Shown: piece after piece, positions 16,222 through 21,572 of the stretch | Layout: every line of letters begins with the position of its first letter | Numbering within the stretch: position 1 is the stretch's first letter | Assembly: GCA_963787195.1 (NCBI GenBank) | Contig: CAWBCI010000043.1 | Location: 1 to 21,572 of the forward strand | Source of the DNA: CAWBCI01 sp963787195 | GTDB lineage: Bacteria; Bacteroidota; Bacteroidia; Bacteroidales; JAGOPY01 | Direction: 5' to 3' | Length of the DNA: 21,572 nt | Notes under the pieces: generated by a model | The model's database searches: none | What the model was told of the DNA's origin: nothing | Seen by the model: only the letters and a program-made list of their open reading frames with translations | Translations under genes and position numbers: made by a program

Positions 16222-17673
16222 TCATTGAATCAACAGCTTGATTCCCTGCCGCTTTCCTTCAGCTTCAAGTACGAGAACATATGACCCGGGTTTCAATATT
16301 CCCAGTGCTTTCAAGGGGATTTCATAGTGTGCTGAAGACAATCGTCCGAGATCTAATTCCTTTGCCTTCCGGCCATTGATATTCACCAGGCTTATTATAG
16401 CAGTCGTAGAATTATCCAGATCAAAGCAGACTTTCGTTTCTTCAGTTGCCGGATTTGGTATCGCCTTGAGGTTGAAGGCATTCATGTCCCCAGGTTCTGA
16501 AATACCTCCCCATATCTGCACGGGGATCTTAGCCGTATATAGTTGCCAGTGACCATTGCGATAGGATTCCCAGATATTGATCACATCCTCCCAATCACCT
16601 ATAAAAGTACCTTCAAAAAGATAAGGATTTCGGTCTATTGCAGAAGAGTTTGAAAGGTTGACGTAGTTATCCAGCAATGGATTAAATCCCCATTGGCCTC
16701 CATAAATATCTGCCTGCGCCTCTTCTTCAAACGTGACAATGGAATATTCCCAAAACCAATCCACTCCAATAAAAATATTGTAACAGTGTGTGTTAAAAGG
16801 TAGGATTTGCCTGAAATCCGATAGAAAATACATATTTTCCAAATCAGATGCATAAATGGCACAGGAATCATCACTGAACATATTCCAGCAAAGCGTGGAA
16901 GGTATTTCCGAAAAGGTGCCTTCGCTGAACTGGGGATGCGTATTCATACCTCCCGTAGAAATGACCTCATTTTCCTGCCAGATCCCGGTTCCCCAGGCCA
17001 TCTTCTTTATCATGATCCGCGAAGTATCATCGATTATCTTCTCCCACGAGAGGCATTCGGTCATACCTCCAATGCCGTTATGGGCCAGGGACGGATTGCT
17101 GCAATTTCCGTAATCCACCAGCATAAGCGAATCGAAAGCAATGGGGCCGCCCTGGCCGGTACTTAATAAGCTGGTAAAATATATCGTGTCGCTTTTTTCC
17201 CAGATAATTCCACCGGCATTGTTTGTACTCAGGCCTTCGTCATCTTGTTCATTCTCAGTGAGTGCTGTTGAAGTGGTAAATCCCATCGGGGTATAAAAAC
17301 AATAATAAATATCAAAGTCTCCATCCAGGTCGGCCTCGTAAAAAAGAGCGAAAAGGGTATCCGGTGCATTCCAATTCTGGATCGGGATTATCTGTGGATT
17401 GCGGAAATGATGCATTCCATCAGATAACACAGTTATAGGATCTTCGGTGTTATAAAACCTTCTGGTCACTATATCGCTGGAAGCGGAGTCTTCGCTTCTA
17501 ACCCAAAAAACATAAAAATCCAAACCGCCATAATAGTCCAATTCCTTCAAAGTGGCATCGGTATTATCATTGATGGAATCTGAAAACGGAACCGCAGGGC
17601 CCCAGACATTCAGTTGAGCAAAAGCAGTGCCCATCATGGCTGCGAGTAAAAAGGTCGTCAGGAGTAATTTCAT
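16222..17673 (-). CDS. secreted TolB-like propeller protein with T9SS type A sorting domain
   Basis: The 483-residue product has a signal peptide (MKLLLTTFLLAAMMGTAFAQ). Residues about 25-395 contain repeats with a tryptophan/aspartate pattern (YVFWVRSEDSASSDIVTRRF; LFALFYEADLDGDFDIYYCF; DVINIWESYRNGHWQLYTA) that fit blades of a TolB-like beta-propeller. The C-terminal 80 residues carry IPNPATEETKVCF, AIISLVNINGRKAKEL, LKPGSYVLVL and a terminal KLLIQ, a type A T9SS sorting domain. It should cross the outer membrane by T9SS; binding partner or role unknown. It is the first gene of a two-gene minus-strand run with the protein ending at 14664 and has a Bacteroidota-type promoter candidate 28 nt upstream. 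Confidence 0.82.
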   Translation of the reverse strand: MKLLLTTFLLAAMMGTAFAQLNVWGPAVPFSDSINDNTDATLKELDYYGGLDFYVFWVRSEDSASSDIVTRRFYNTEDPITVLSDGMHHFRNPQIIPIQNWNAPDTLFALFYEADLDGDFDIYYCFYTPMGFTTSTALTENEQDDEGLSTNNAGGIIWEKSDTIYFTSLLSTGQGGPIAFDSLMLVDYGNCSNPSLAHNGIGGMTECLSWEKIIDDTSRIMIKKMAWGTGIWQENEVISTGGMNTHPQFSEGTFSEIPSTLCWNMFSDDSCAIYASDLENMYFLSDFRQILPFNTHCYNIFIGVDWFWEYSIVTFEEEAQADIYGGQWGFNPLLDNYVNLSNSSAIDRNPYLFEGTFIGDWEDVINIWESYRNGHWQLYTAKIPVQIWGGISEPGDMNAFNLKAIPNPATEETKVCFDLDNSTTAIISLVNINGRKAKELDLGRLSSAHYEIPLKALGILKPGSYVLVLEAEGKRQGIKLLIQ

Positions 17674-17701
17674 AATCAGAATGGATTTGGTTAATAATGA
17701 T

Positions 17702-17732
17702 GAAAGATAAAAAAAATTAAATAAGCGTACAA
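17702..17732 (-). promoter_or_regulatory. Bacteroidota-type promoter of the TolB-like T9SS cargo gene
   Basis: On the minus strand TTG (17732-17730), then exactly 20 nt, then TATCTTTC (17709-17702), a 7 of 8 match to TAnnTTTG plus fixed positions. The ATG at 17673 is 28 nt downstream. Confidence 0.5.
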
Positions 17733-17741
17733 GTAAGTAAT

Positions 17742-18364
17742 AATAATGTTTTAAAAAAATTTATTTATGGGATGTTCATACTGCATATAGAAGCTAAGGT
17801 TTTATTCTTTTTTTTCCAAATTCAGGTCCGTTAAAGTATTGCTAAGATTTATAGCCTATATAGATGGTGCCCAACCCGTATCCTGAGCTAATAAAAGCCA
17901 TTAAGACAAACATGTATACTTTTTACTCTAACAATATTCTCCTGGATATTTCACTAACTTTCATTCTAAATCAAAGTTTATTTTCTTTCCAATGGATTCT
18001 GCAGCGATCCATTTTAGTGAAGAATTAATACTTGTTAAAATTTCATCTGCTATCTCATTATTGAAGCTCTTACTACGCAAAGTTTCACTTCAAAGGTCAC
18101 AAGATTCAGTAATAGTGATTTTTAGAAGAATTAATCAATTGTTTTCGATTGATTTAGACAACTTCTGTTTATTCATTTCCTTTGTAATATATTGCTTAAA
18201 ACCTTCAAATCCATTTTTTCCATATATTTACAGGTTCGAAGAAATATTGCAGTATTATGCTCTATTGATATTTTTAAGTGTAAGCTTCTATTATTGAATG
18301 ACTTTGAGGTCAAAAAGGAAACCTTACTTGGGAAAGCTAACTATTTAATCTTTATTTGTAATAC
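17742..18364. other. AT-rich intergenic region without a convincing gene
   Basis: About 620 bp between divergent genes. One frame (17992-18297, plus, 101 residues) is open but is rich in Leu, Ile and Phe codons of the AT-rich background, matches no family I know, has no clear ribosome site, and is probably chance or debris. On the minus strand a 23-codon frame at 17842-17913 encodes a hydrophobic glycine-rich peptide (MFVLMAFISSGYGLGTIYIG...). It may be a real small peptide, the C-terminal scrap of a lost membrane protein, or chance. The upstream control region of the sensor kinase gene must lie at the right end, but I see no clear TAnnTTTG box there. Confidence 0.5.
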
Positions 18365-19444
18365 ATGAAAGCCTTGCATTTGAGGAAAAATGAAGTTTCA
18401 TTTTTACTGTTAGCATCACTGCTATATACCTTGATAAACAACCTTCCTTATTACTCGAGGATAATACTTTCCGACCCGGCGAATAACCAATTCCAATACA
18501 CATCATTTTTAAGTTTAAATAGTATTGCATGGTATACATTGCATACTTTGTTCTCAATAATCATCCTTTCCTTTATTAACTTCTATCTGATAAGGCTAAA
18601 ATCCAAAAATAAATTTCGCAGGATACACAAATACATATTATTAGTATTCATTAATGTCACATTAGCATATGCGTTCTATAAATTATCACTTTGGATGGCT
18701 GATTTATTAATAGGTCATCCTTTCGGTGATTATGTTGCCATTAATTATTACCTATGGAAATACATTTATTTAACCCCTTCTGCTATCCTGATTGCTTATA
18801 TTCTTGACCTGATCATTAATAAAAGGATGATTGAAATTAAGAATGCAAAATTATCCGAGGAAAATATATCTTTTCAACTAAAAACACTGAAAGATCAGGT
18901 TAAACCGCATTTTTTTTTCAACACATTAAATACGCTTAGCTCGATTATCCGTACCCAGGATAAAGAGGAAGGATTGAAGTTTGTGGATGATTTTGCACAA
19001 ACATACAGATACATCCTGGAACATAACAAGCTGGATATGATAAAGCTCAAAGATGAAATCGAATTCACCGGGTCTATTATAAGATTGCTCAAGAAGAGGT
19101 TTGGTAAAAATATACATATAGATATTGGTATAAGTGACATCCACAACTTAACATTAGTTCCTCCCATGACATTTCAATTACTTCTTGACAATGCAGTGAA
19201 ACACAATGAGATATCTGATTCCAGGCCATTATCTATTAAGATATATGATGACAATGAAAATATTATCGTGTCAAATCAAAGAAACCAGAAAAAAGATGAT
19301 ACAAGCGGTACGGGAATAGGATTATCAAACTTGATGATGAGGTATGATATCTTATCGGGTAAAAAAATTCAAATACAAAGCACGGAAGCGGAATTCATCG
19401 TGAAGTTGCCACTGATCAAATTAGCAAAAAAAGACATAAAATGA
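18365..19444 (+). CDS. LytS/YehU-type sensor histidine kinase
   Basis: The 359-residue protein has four membrane helices in the first 150 residues (about 11-32, 53-78, 88-105 and 132-152) with no recognisable extracellular sensor domain. A short coiled stretch leads to the His_kinase domain (PF06580): KPHFFFNTLNTLSSII around 180-195, with His182 as phospho-acceptor, then LLLDNAVKHN with Asn276 as the ATP-binding N box and GTGIGL at 315-320 as the G box. Proteins of this family phosphorylate LytTR response regulators, and the regulator gene overlaps its stop codon by four bases (ATGA). The pair is therefore translationally coupled. The membrane layout suggests that it senses a state of the membrane or a small ligand. 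The target genes cannot be told from this window. Confidence 0.93.
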   Translation: MKALHLRKNEVSFLLLASLLYTLINNLPYYSRIILSDPANNQFQYTSFLSLNSIAWYTLHTLFSIIILSFINFYLIRLKSKNKFRRIHKYILLVFINVTLAYAFYKLSLWMADLLIGHPFGDYVAINYYLWKYIYLTPSAILIAYILDLIINKRMIEIKNAKLSEENISFQLKTLKDQVKPHFFFNTLNTLSSIIRTQDKEEGLKFVDDFAQTYRYILEHNKLDMIKLKDEIEFTGSIIRLLKKRFGKNIHIDIGISDIHNLTLVPPMTFQLLLDNAVKHNEISDSRPLSIKIYDDNENIIVSNQRNQKKDDTSGTGIGLSNLMMRYDILSGKKIQIQSTEAEFIVKLPLIKLAKKDIK

Positions 19445-20208
19445 ATGTGATCATTTTAGAAGATGAGCATGCTGCAAAGATCAATTTGATTTCAATTCTG
19501 AATAAGGTCGATGATGAGATTAATATTATTGCGGTTATGGACAGTGTAAAATCTGCAACTGACTGGCTGTTGAAAAATGATCATCCGGACCTGGGCATTT
19601 TTGACATCCAACTGTCCGATGAAATTGTATTCAACTTGTTTATGAACATTAATATCCGCTTCCCGGTTATTTTTACAACAGCCTTTAATGAATATGCCAT
19701 CAGAGCATTTAAGGTGCACAGCATTGATTATATCTTAAAGCCGATCAATGAGCAGAAAATTGCTTTTGCAATAAATAAATATAAGTCCTTAAACTCTGCT
19801 CATAATAACTTTTCTGAGAATCATATTAAGGACCTTATAAATCAGATAAACAGCTACAACAAGGAACAGTATAAGGAATCCTTACTCGTACATTATAAGA
19901 ACAAACTCATTCCCGTTCAGATCAGTGATATCGCTTGTTTTTATATTGAAAATGGAATCGTGTACATTCTGACAAAAGCTAATAAATCATATTCAATCGA
20001 CAAAACACTTGATAAGATTGAACAATATCTTGATCCCAATGAATTTAAAAGAGCAAACCGTCAGTGCATTGTTAGCAGAAGTTCCATTGTGGAGATAGAA
20101 CATTATTTTAGCGGTCGGTATATAATGAAAACGAATCCTCCATCACCAGGTAAAATTATCATCAGTAAGGGCGGATCAAATGAATTTATCAAGTGGATGG
20201 GGATTTAA
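19441..20208 (+). CDS. LytTR-family response regulator
   Basis: The 255-residue product has an N-terminal receiver domain (about 1-120) with the acidic pair Glu7-Asp8, the phospho-acceptor Asp55 (GIFDIQL), Thr80 and Lys100 (ILKPI). After a linker of about 30 residues comes a LytTR DNA-binding domain (about 150-250), with SLLVHYKNKLIPVQISDI, the IACFYIENGIVYI strand pair, FKRANRQCIVSRSSI and a final region ending in KWMGI. Such regulators bind direct repeats in promoters with their beta-strand domain. It overlaps the upstream sensor kinase by four bases and is followed by about 115 bp without a gene. No repeat that I can assign as its operator is seen. Confidence 0.93.
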   Translation: MNVIILEDEHAAKINLISILNKVDDEINIIAVMDSVKSATDWLLKNDHPDLGIFDIQLSDEIVFNLFMNINIRFPVIFTTAFNEYAIRAFKVHSIDYILKPINEQKIAFAINKYKSLNSAHNNFSENHIKDLINQINSYNKEQYKESLLVHYKNKLIPVQISDIACFYIENGIVYILTKANKSYSIDKTLDKIEQYLDPNEFKRANRQCIVSRSSIVEIEHYFSGRYIMKTNPPSPGKIIISKGGSNEFIKWMGI

Positions 20209-20322
20209 CCGTTCAATACTGAAATTAGCTGGTTCACCATTAATTATTTCACTTTCGACAAGATATAACATTAATATTGAGATTGTTTGGTGTAAATTAC
20301 ATACGAAACAATACTCCTTAAG

Positions 20323-20632
20323 ATGTATATCAAAGAAGATAATTTGTTAAAAGAATGTCACATTCATGCGACTACCAATAATGATGATTCCTATAATAAA
20401 ATTTCCTTATGGATAAAATCATGGCTAAGTGATAAGCTGGAAATTGATATCAAGTATATTAATGAAGAATATCCCATAGTATCATACGGGCTGGATTCAC
20501 TGTCTGCCGTGGAATTGGAGAGAGATTTAATAATCGAGTTTCAGCCTTGACTTTTTTGTAGGAGATATCTTTGAAAATGTATCAATCAGGAATTTTATTG
20601 AGCTTACACTTTCAAGACAATATGAGTGTTGA
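20323..20632 (+). pseudogene. stand-alone acyl carrier protein, broken by a 1-bp insertion
   Basis: The first frame gives 75 residues ending in LERDLIIEFQP and contains ISLWIKSWLSDKLEIDIKYI and YGLDSLSAVELERDL, the phosphopantetheine-attachment motif with the DSL serine. It stops just where the family usually continues with F-V-----F---TI. One base later the frame reads LDFFVGDIFENVSIRNFIEL and stops at 20632, which is the missing third and fourth helices. Removing one C in CAGCCTTGAC (near 20546) gives a complete 102-residue carrier protein with a 25-residue N-terminal extension. Intact it would carry an acyl or amino-acyl group for polyketide or lipid synthesis, but no synthase gene is nearby. 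The context of mobile debris suggests that it is decaying; a sequencing error is the alternative. Confidence 0.75.
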
Positions 20633-20661
20633 GTGCTTTTAAACTCATGGTAATAATTCCA

Positions 20662-20706
20662 TATTCCGGTGATACTGACCCCCTATTCCGGGATACTGCC
20701 CCCCCC
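20662..20706. mobile_element. possible solo end of an IS21-family element
   Basis: Two near-identical 22-nt units lie in tandem: TATTCCGGTGATACTGACCC (from 20662) and TATTCCGGGATACTGCCCCC (from 20684). Multiple terminal repeats with TTCCGG-TGATxxTGACCCC are, from memory, typical of IS21-family ends. No istA or istB gene is present, so this would be a remnant. Confidence 0.35.
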
Positions 20707-20747
20707 TGTTAAGATTTTAATTCAAAGAACAGTTTATACTGAAATTT

Positions 20748-20954
20748 TTACCGTTTTAAACGGGATTCCTCCCTCATGGCAGAAGACCTGTCGGGAAACA
20801 TTTTAGTAAAAACAACTCTCCATGGTCGGCCAACTTTAGTGGAAGAAACCCAACCGGCATTGTGATATTGAAGGCGACTTGAAATATTATCCGTCTGACA
20901 GATATAATATCGGTGCCGGGAAGCACTATAAAGTATGTACAAATAATGTGGCAT
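20748..20954 (-). CDS. GIY-YIG nuclease, decayed (YIG changed to YIC, short C-terminus)
   Basis: Starting at the ATG at 20954 gives MPHYLYILYSASRHRYYICQ and a 68-residue product; the longer frame to 21014 has no support. It aligns position by position with the GIY-YIG protein at 21200-21451: LYI at 5-7, YIC where YIG (17-19) should be, Arg27, Asn32 and Glu63. A single base change of GGT to TGT would explain the glycine loss. The C-terminus stops at REESRLKR, about 13 residues short of the other copy. Because the second motif glycine is conserved across the family, this copy is probably inactive. A T-run (TTGGTTTTTTT) directly before the ATG matches the terminator T-tract before the other GIY-YIG genes, so it is likely an inverted copy of the same cassette. 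It faces away from the tRNA gene. Confidence 0.65.
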   Translation of the reverse strand: MPHYLYILYSASRHRYYICQTDNISSRLQYHNAGWVSSTKVGRPWRVVFTKMFPDRSSAMREESRLKR

Positions 20955-21058
20955 AAAAAAACCAAGACTTTTTTTGTAGGATTGTGTATGGCAAGACAAT
21001 GCGGTTTCCCACAAAATTTGTTTATTTGAAAAGAGTGCAGATTATAATAAATAAATTT

Positions 21059-21066
21059 TATCTTTG
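21059..21066 (+). promoter_or_regulatory. -7 promoter element (TATCTTTG) of tRNA-Pro
   Basis: TATCTTTG matches TAnnTTTG and ends 11 nt before the first base of the tRNA, where transcription should begin. A -33 box at standard spacing is not obvious; TTTG occurs about 30 nt upstream. Confidence 0.5.
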
Positions 21067-21077
21067 CACTCCCAAAA

Positions 21078-21152
21078 CGGGATGTAGCGCAGCCCGGTTA
21101 GCGCGCCACGTTCGGGACGTGGAGGCCGGGAGTTCGAATCTCCCCATCCCGA
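21078..21152 (+). tRNA. tRNA-Pro (anticodon CGG)
   Basis: The sequence folds as a full cloverleaf: acceptor CGGGATG/CATCCCG with the C1-G72 pair and A73 of bacterial tRNA-Pro, D-stem GCGC/GCGC with AGCCCGGTTA loop, anticodon stem CCACG/CGTGG around TTCGGGA (anticodon CGG at 21113-21115, G at 37), variable AGGCC and T-stem GGGAG/CTCCC around TTCGAAT. CCA is not encoded (CTTT follows). A TAnnTTTG box ends 11 nt upstream, a GAC-rich trailer hairpin and an intrinsic terminator follow, and the GIY-YIG start codon sits at the terminator T-tract. Confidence 0.96.
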
Positions 21153-21166
21153 CTTTGAAAGTCGGA

Positions 21167-21199
21167 AACCCAACCAAAATAATTAATGGTTGGGTTTTT
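21167..21199 (+). terminator. intrinsic terminator of tRNA-Pro
   Basis: AACCCAACC (21167-21175) pairs with GGTTGGGTT (21188-21196) around a 12-nt AT loop, followed by T to 21199. The A of the GIY-YIG ATG is the next base, so the nuclease can be expressed only by read-through or by an unseen promoter. Confidence 0.85.
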
Positions 21200-21451
21200 A
21201 TGTCTTATTATGTCTATATTCTGAAGAGCCTAAAGGATTCAAAATATTATATCGGATCCACCTCGGATATTGAGGCCAGGCTTCATTATCACAATAGCCG
21301 GCGCCAACGTTCCACAAAGAACCGGACTCCATTTATATTGGTTTACAAAGAAGTACTTGACACAAAAGAGCAGGCTCTTATTCGAGAGAGACAGATAAAA
21401 TCTTATAAAGGGGGTGAAGCATTTAAAAAATTAATTTCATCCGGGATGTAG
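21200..21451 (+). CDS. GIY-YIG nuclease superfamily protein, single domain
   Basis: The 83-residue product starts MSYYVYILKSLKDSKYYIGS. It has all the family landmarks: VYI at 5-7, YIG at 17-19, Arg27, Asn32 and the metal-binding Glu63 (RERQIKSYK). It is a stand-alone domain of the UPF0213/YhbQ-like type, usual length about 80-100. The open frame extends upstream to 20984, but that part translates the tRNA and terminator and is not credible, so ATG 21200 is taken. The ATG directly follows the tRNA terminator T-tract, and the stop codon TAG is formed by positions 7-9 of the next tRNA-like copy. It therefore fills the space between two tRNA-Pro copies with almost no extra bases. Members of the family may process branched or damaged DNA; homing-type mobility is an inference from this layout. 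Codon use is similar to the neighbours. Confidence 0.9.
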   Translation: MSYYVYILKSLKDSKYYIGSTSDIEARLHYHNSRRQRSTKNRTPFILVYKEVLDTKEQALIRERQIKSYKGGEAFKKLISSGM

Positions 21452-21515
21452 CCCCGCCGTTGGCGGGGCCACGTTCGGGACGTGGAGGCCGGGAGTTCGA
21501 ATCTCCCCATCCCGA
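21442..21515 (+). tRNA. second tRNA-Pro(CGG)-like copy with replaced D-arm, probably a pseudo-tRNA
   Basis: Acceptor stem, anticodon arm, variable loop, T-arm, discriminator and trailer equal those of the tRNA at 21078-21152, but the D-arm region (21451-21469) is GCCCCGCCGTTGGCGGGGC. This is an 8-bp perfect hairpin with a 3-nt loop. The GG of the D-loop, needed for contact with the T-loop, and the D-stem sequence are gone, so correct folding and charging are doubtful. The element is one base shorter than the first copy. It begins inside the last codons of the GIY-YIG gene. Confidence 0.6.
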
Positions 21516-21529
21516 CTTTGAAAGTCGGA

Positions 21530-21564
21530 AACCCAAGCAAAATAATTAATGGTTGGGTTTTTTT
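21530..21564 (+). terminator. terminator of the second tRNA-Pro-like copy
   Basis: AACCCAAGC (21530-21538) and GGTTGGGTT (21551-21559) pair with one mismatch and are followed by seven T in all. It is a copy of the terminator at 21167 with one base changed in the stem. Confidence 0.75.
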
Positions 21565-21572
21565 ATGGCATA
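21565..21572 (+). CDS. start of a probable third GIY-YIG gene, cut by the window
   Basis: ATGGCATA follows the T-tract of the second tRNA terminator directly, as the ATG at 21200 follows the first. It would encode M-A-(Tyr or stop), in line with the MAYYVYIL-type start of this nuclease family. Only eight bases are visible, so this rests on the repeat layout. Confidence 0.35.

Noticed and set aside
17992..18297. A 101-residue plus-strand frame as a gene
   Set aside because: Composition follows the AT-rich background, no family or ribosome site is recognised, and it has no operon partner.
20955..21014. Twenty extra residues at the start of the inverted GIY-YIG copy
   Set aside because: The extension lacks family similarity, and the family start lies directly after a T-run, as in the other copies.
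20984..21199. N-terminal extension of the GIY-YIG frame to 155 residues
   Set aside because: It translates the tRNA-Pro gene, trailer and terminator. The family start MSYYVYIL begins at 21200.
21442..21515. Second fully functional tRNA-Pro
   Set aside because: The D-arm is replaced by a GC hairpin without D-loop GG, so normal tertiary folding is unlikely; kept only as a tRNA-like copy.

Overview
The window looks like a chromosomal segment from a member of the Bacteroidota (Bacteroidetes), probably an environmental or metagenome-assembled genome. Three observations support this. Five proteins or protein remnants end in type IX secretion system (T9SS) type A C-terminal sorting domains or enter one at the window edge. 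The best promoter candidates fit the Bacteroidota pattern (TTG, about 20 nt, then TAnnTTTG). Start codons mostly lack strong Shine-Dalgarno sequences. I cannot place it to genus.

Layout. 1-4186 is a minus-strand block: a lipoprotein with a Gly/Arg-rich tail, a potassium-channel-like protein, a secreted DUF900-like alpha/beta hydrolase five bases behind it, and a secreted beta-helix protein cut by the left edge. 4187-5224 is a non-coding tandem array of a ~182 bp unit with imperfect palindromes. 5225-7641 holds a small lipoprotein and a large GT-C-like membrane protein, also minus. 7863-8745 is a two-gene minus operon (SRPBCC and VOC/PhnB-like proteins) divergent from a GlxA-type regulator (8910-9895) and an FLVCR-like MFS transporter (10009-11215), both broken by single-base frameshifts. 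11291-14452 has an orphan T9SS sorting-domain remnant followed by a large L-domain/leucine-rich surface protein; the two share their 3' ends. 14664-17673 has two minus-strand secreted proteins with T9SS tails. 17674-18364 is an AT-rich stretch of about 700 bp with no convincing gene. 18365-20208 is an overlapping LytS-type sensor kinase and LytTR response regulator pair. 20209-21572 is a small-element graveyard: a frameshifted acyl carrier protein, a possible IS21-type end, a decayed GIY-YIG gene, an intact tRNA-Pro(CGG), an intact GIY-YIG gene, a second tRNA-Pro-like copy with a replaced D-arm, and the first codons of what looks like another GIY-YIG gene.

The most unusual system is the right end. 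Each GIY-YIG start codon sits directly after the T-tract of a tRNA-Pro terminator hairpin, and the nuclease stop codon lies inside the acceptor end of the next tRNA-like copy. This looks like a tandemly duplicating tRNA-Pro/GIY-YIG cassette. An inverted, decayed third copy (YIG changed to YIC) lies just upstream, and a 35-nt tRNA 3' fragment with the same trailer lies about 9.4 kb away at 11643-11677. The other themes are three single-base frameshifts (real decay or assembly errors), a homogenised ~182 bp repeat array, and turnover of T9SS cargo genes through shared 3' ends.
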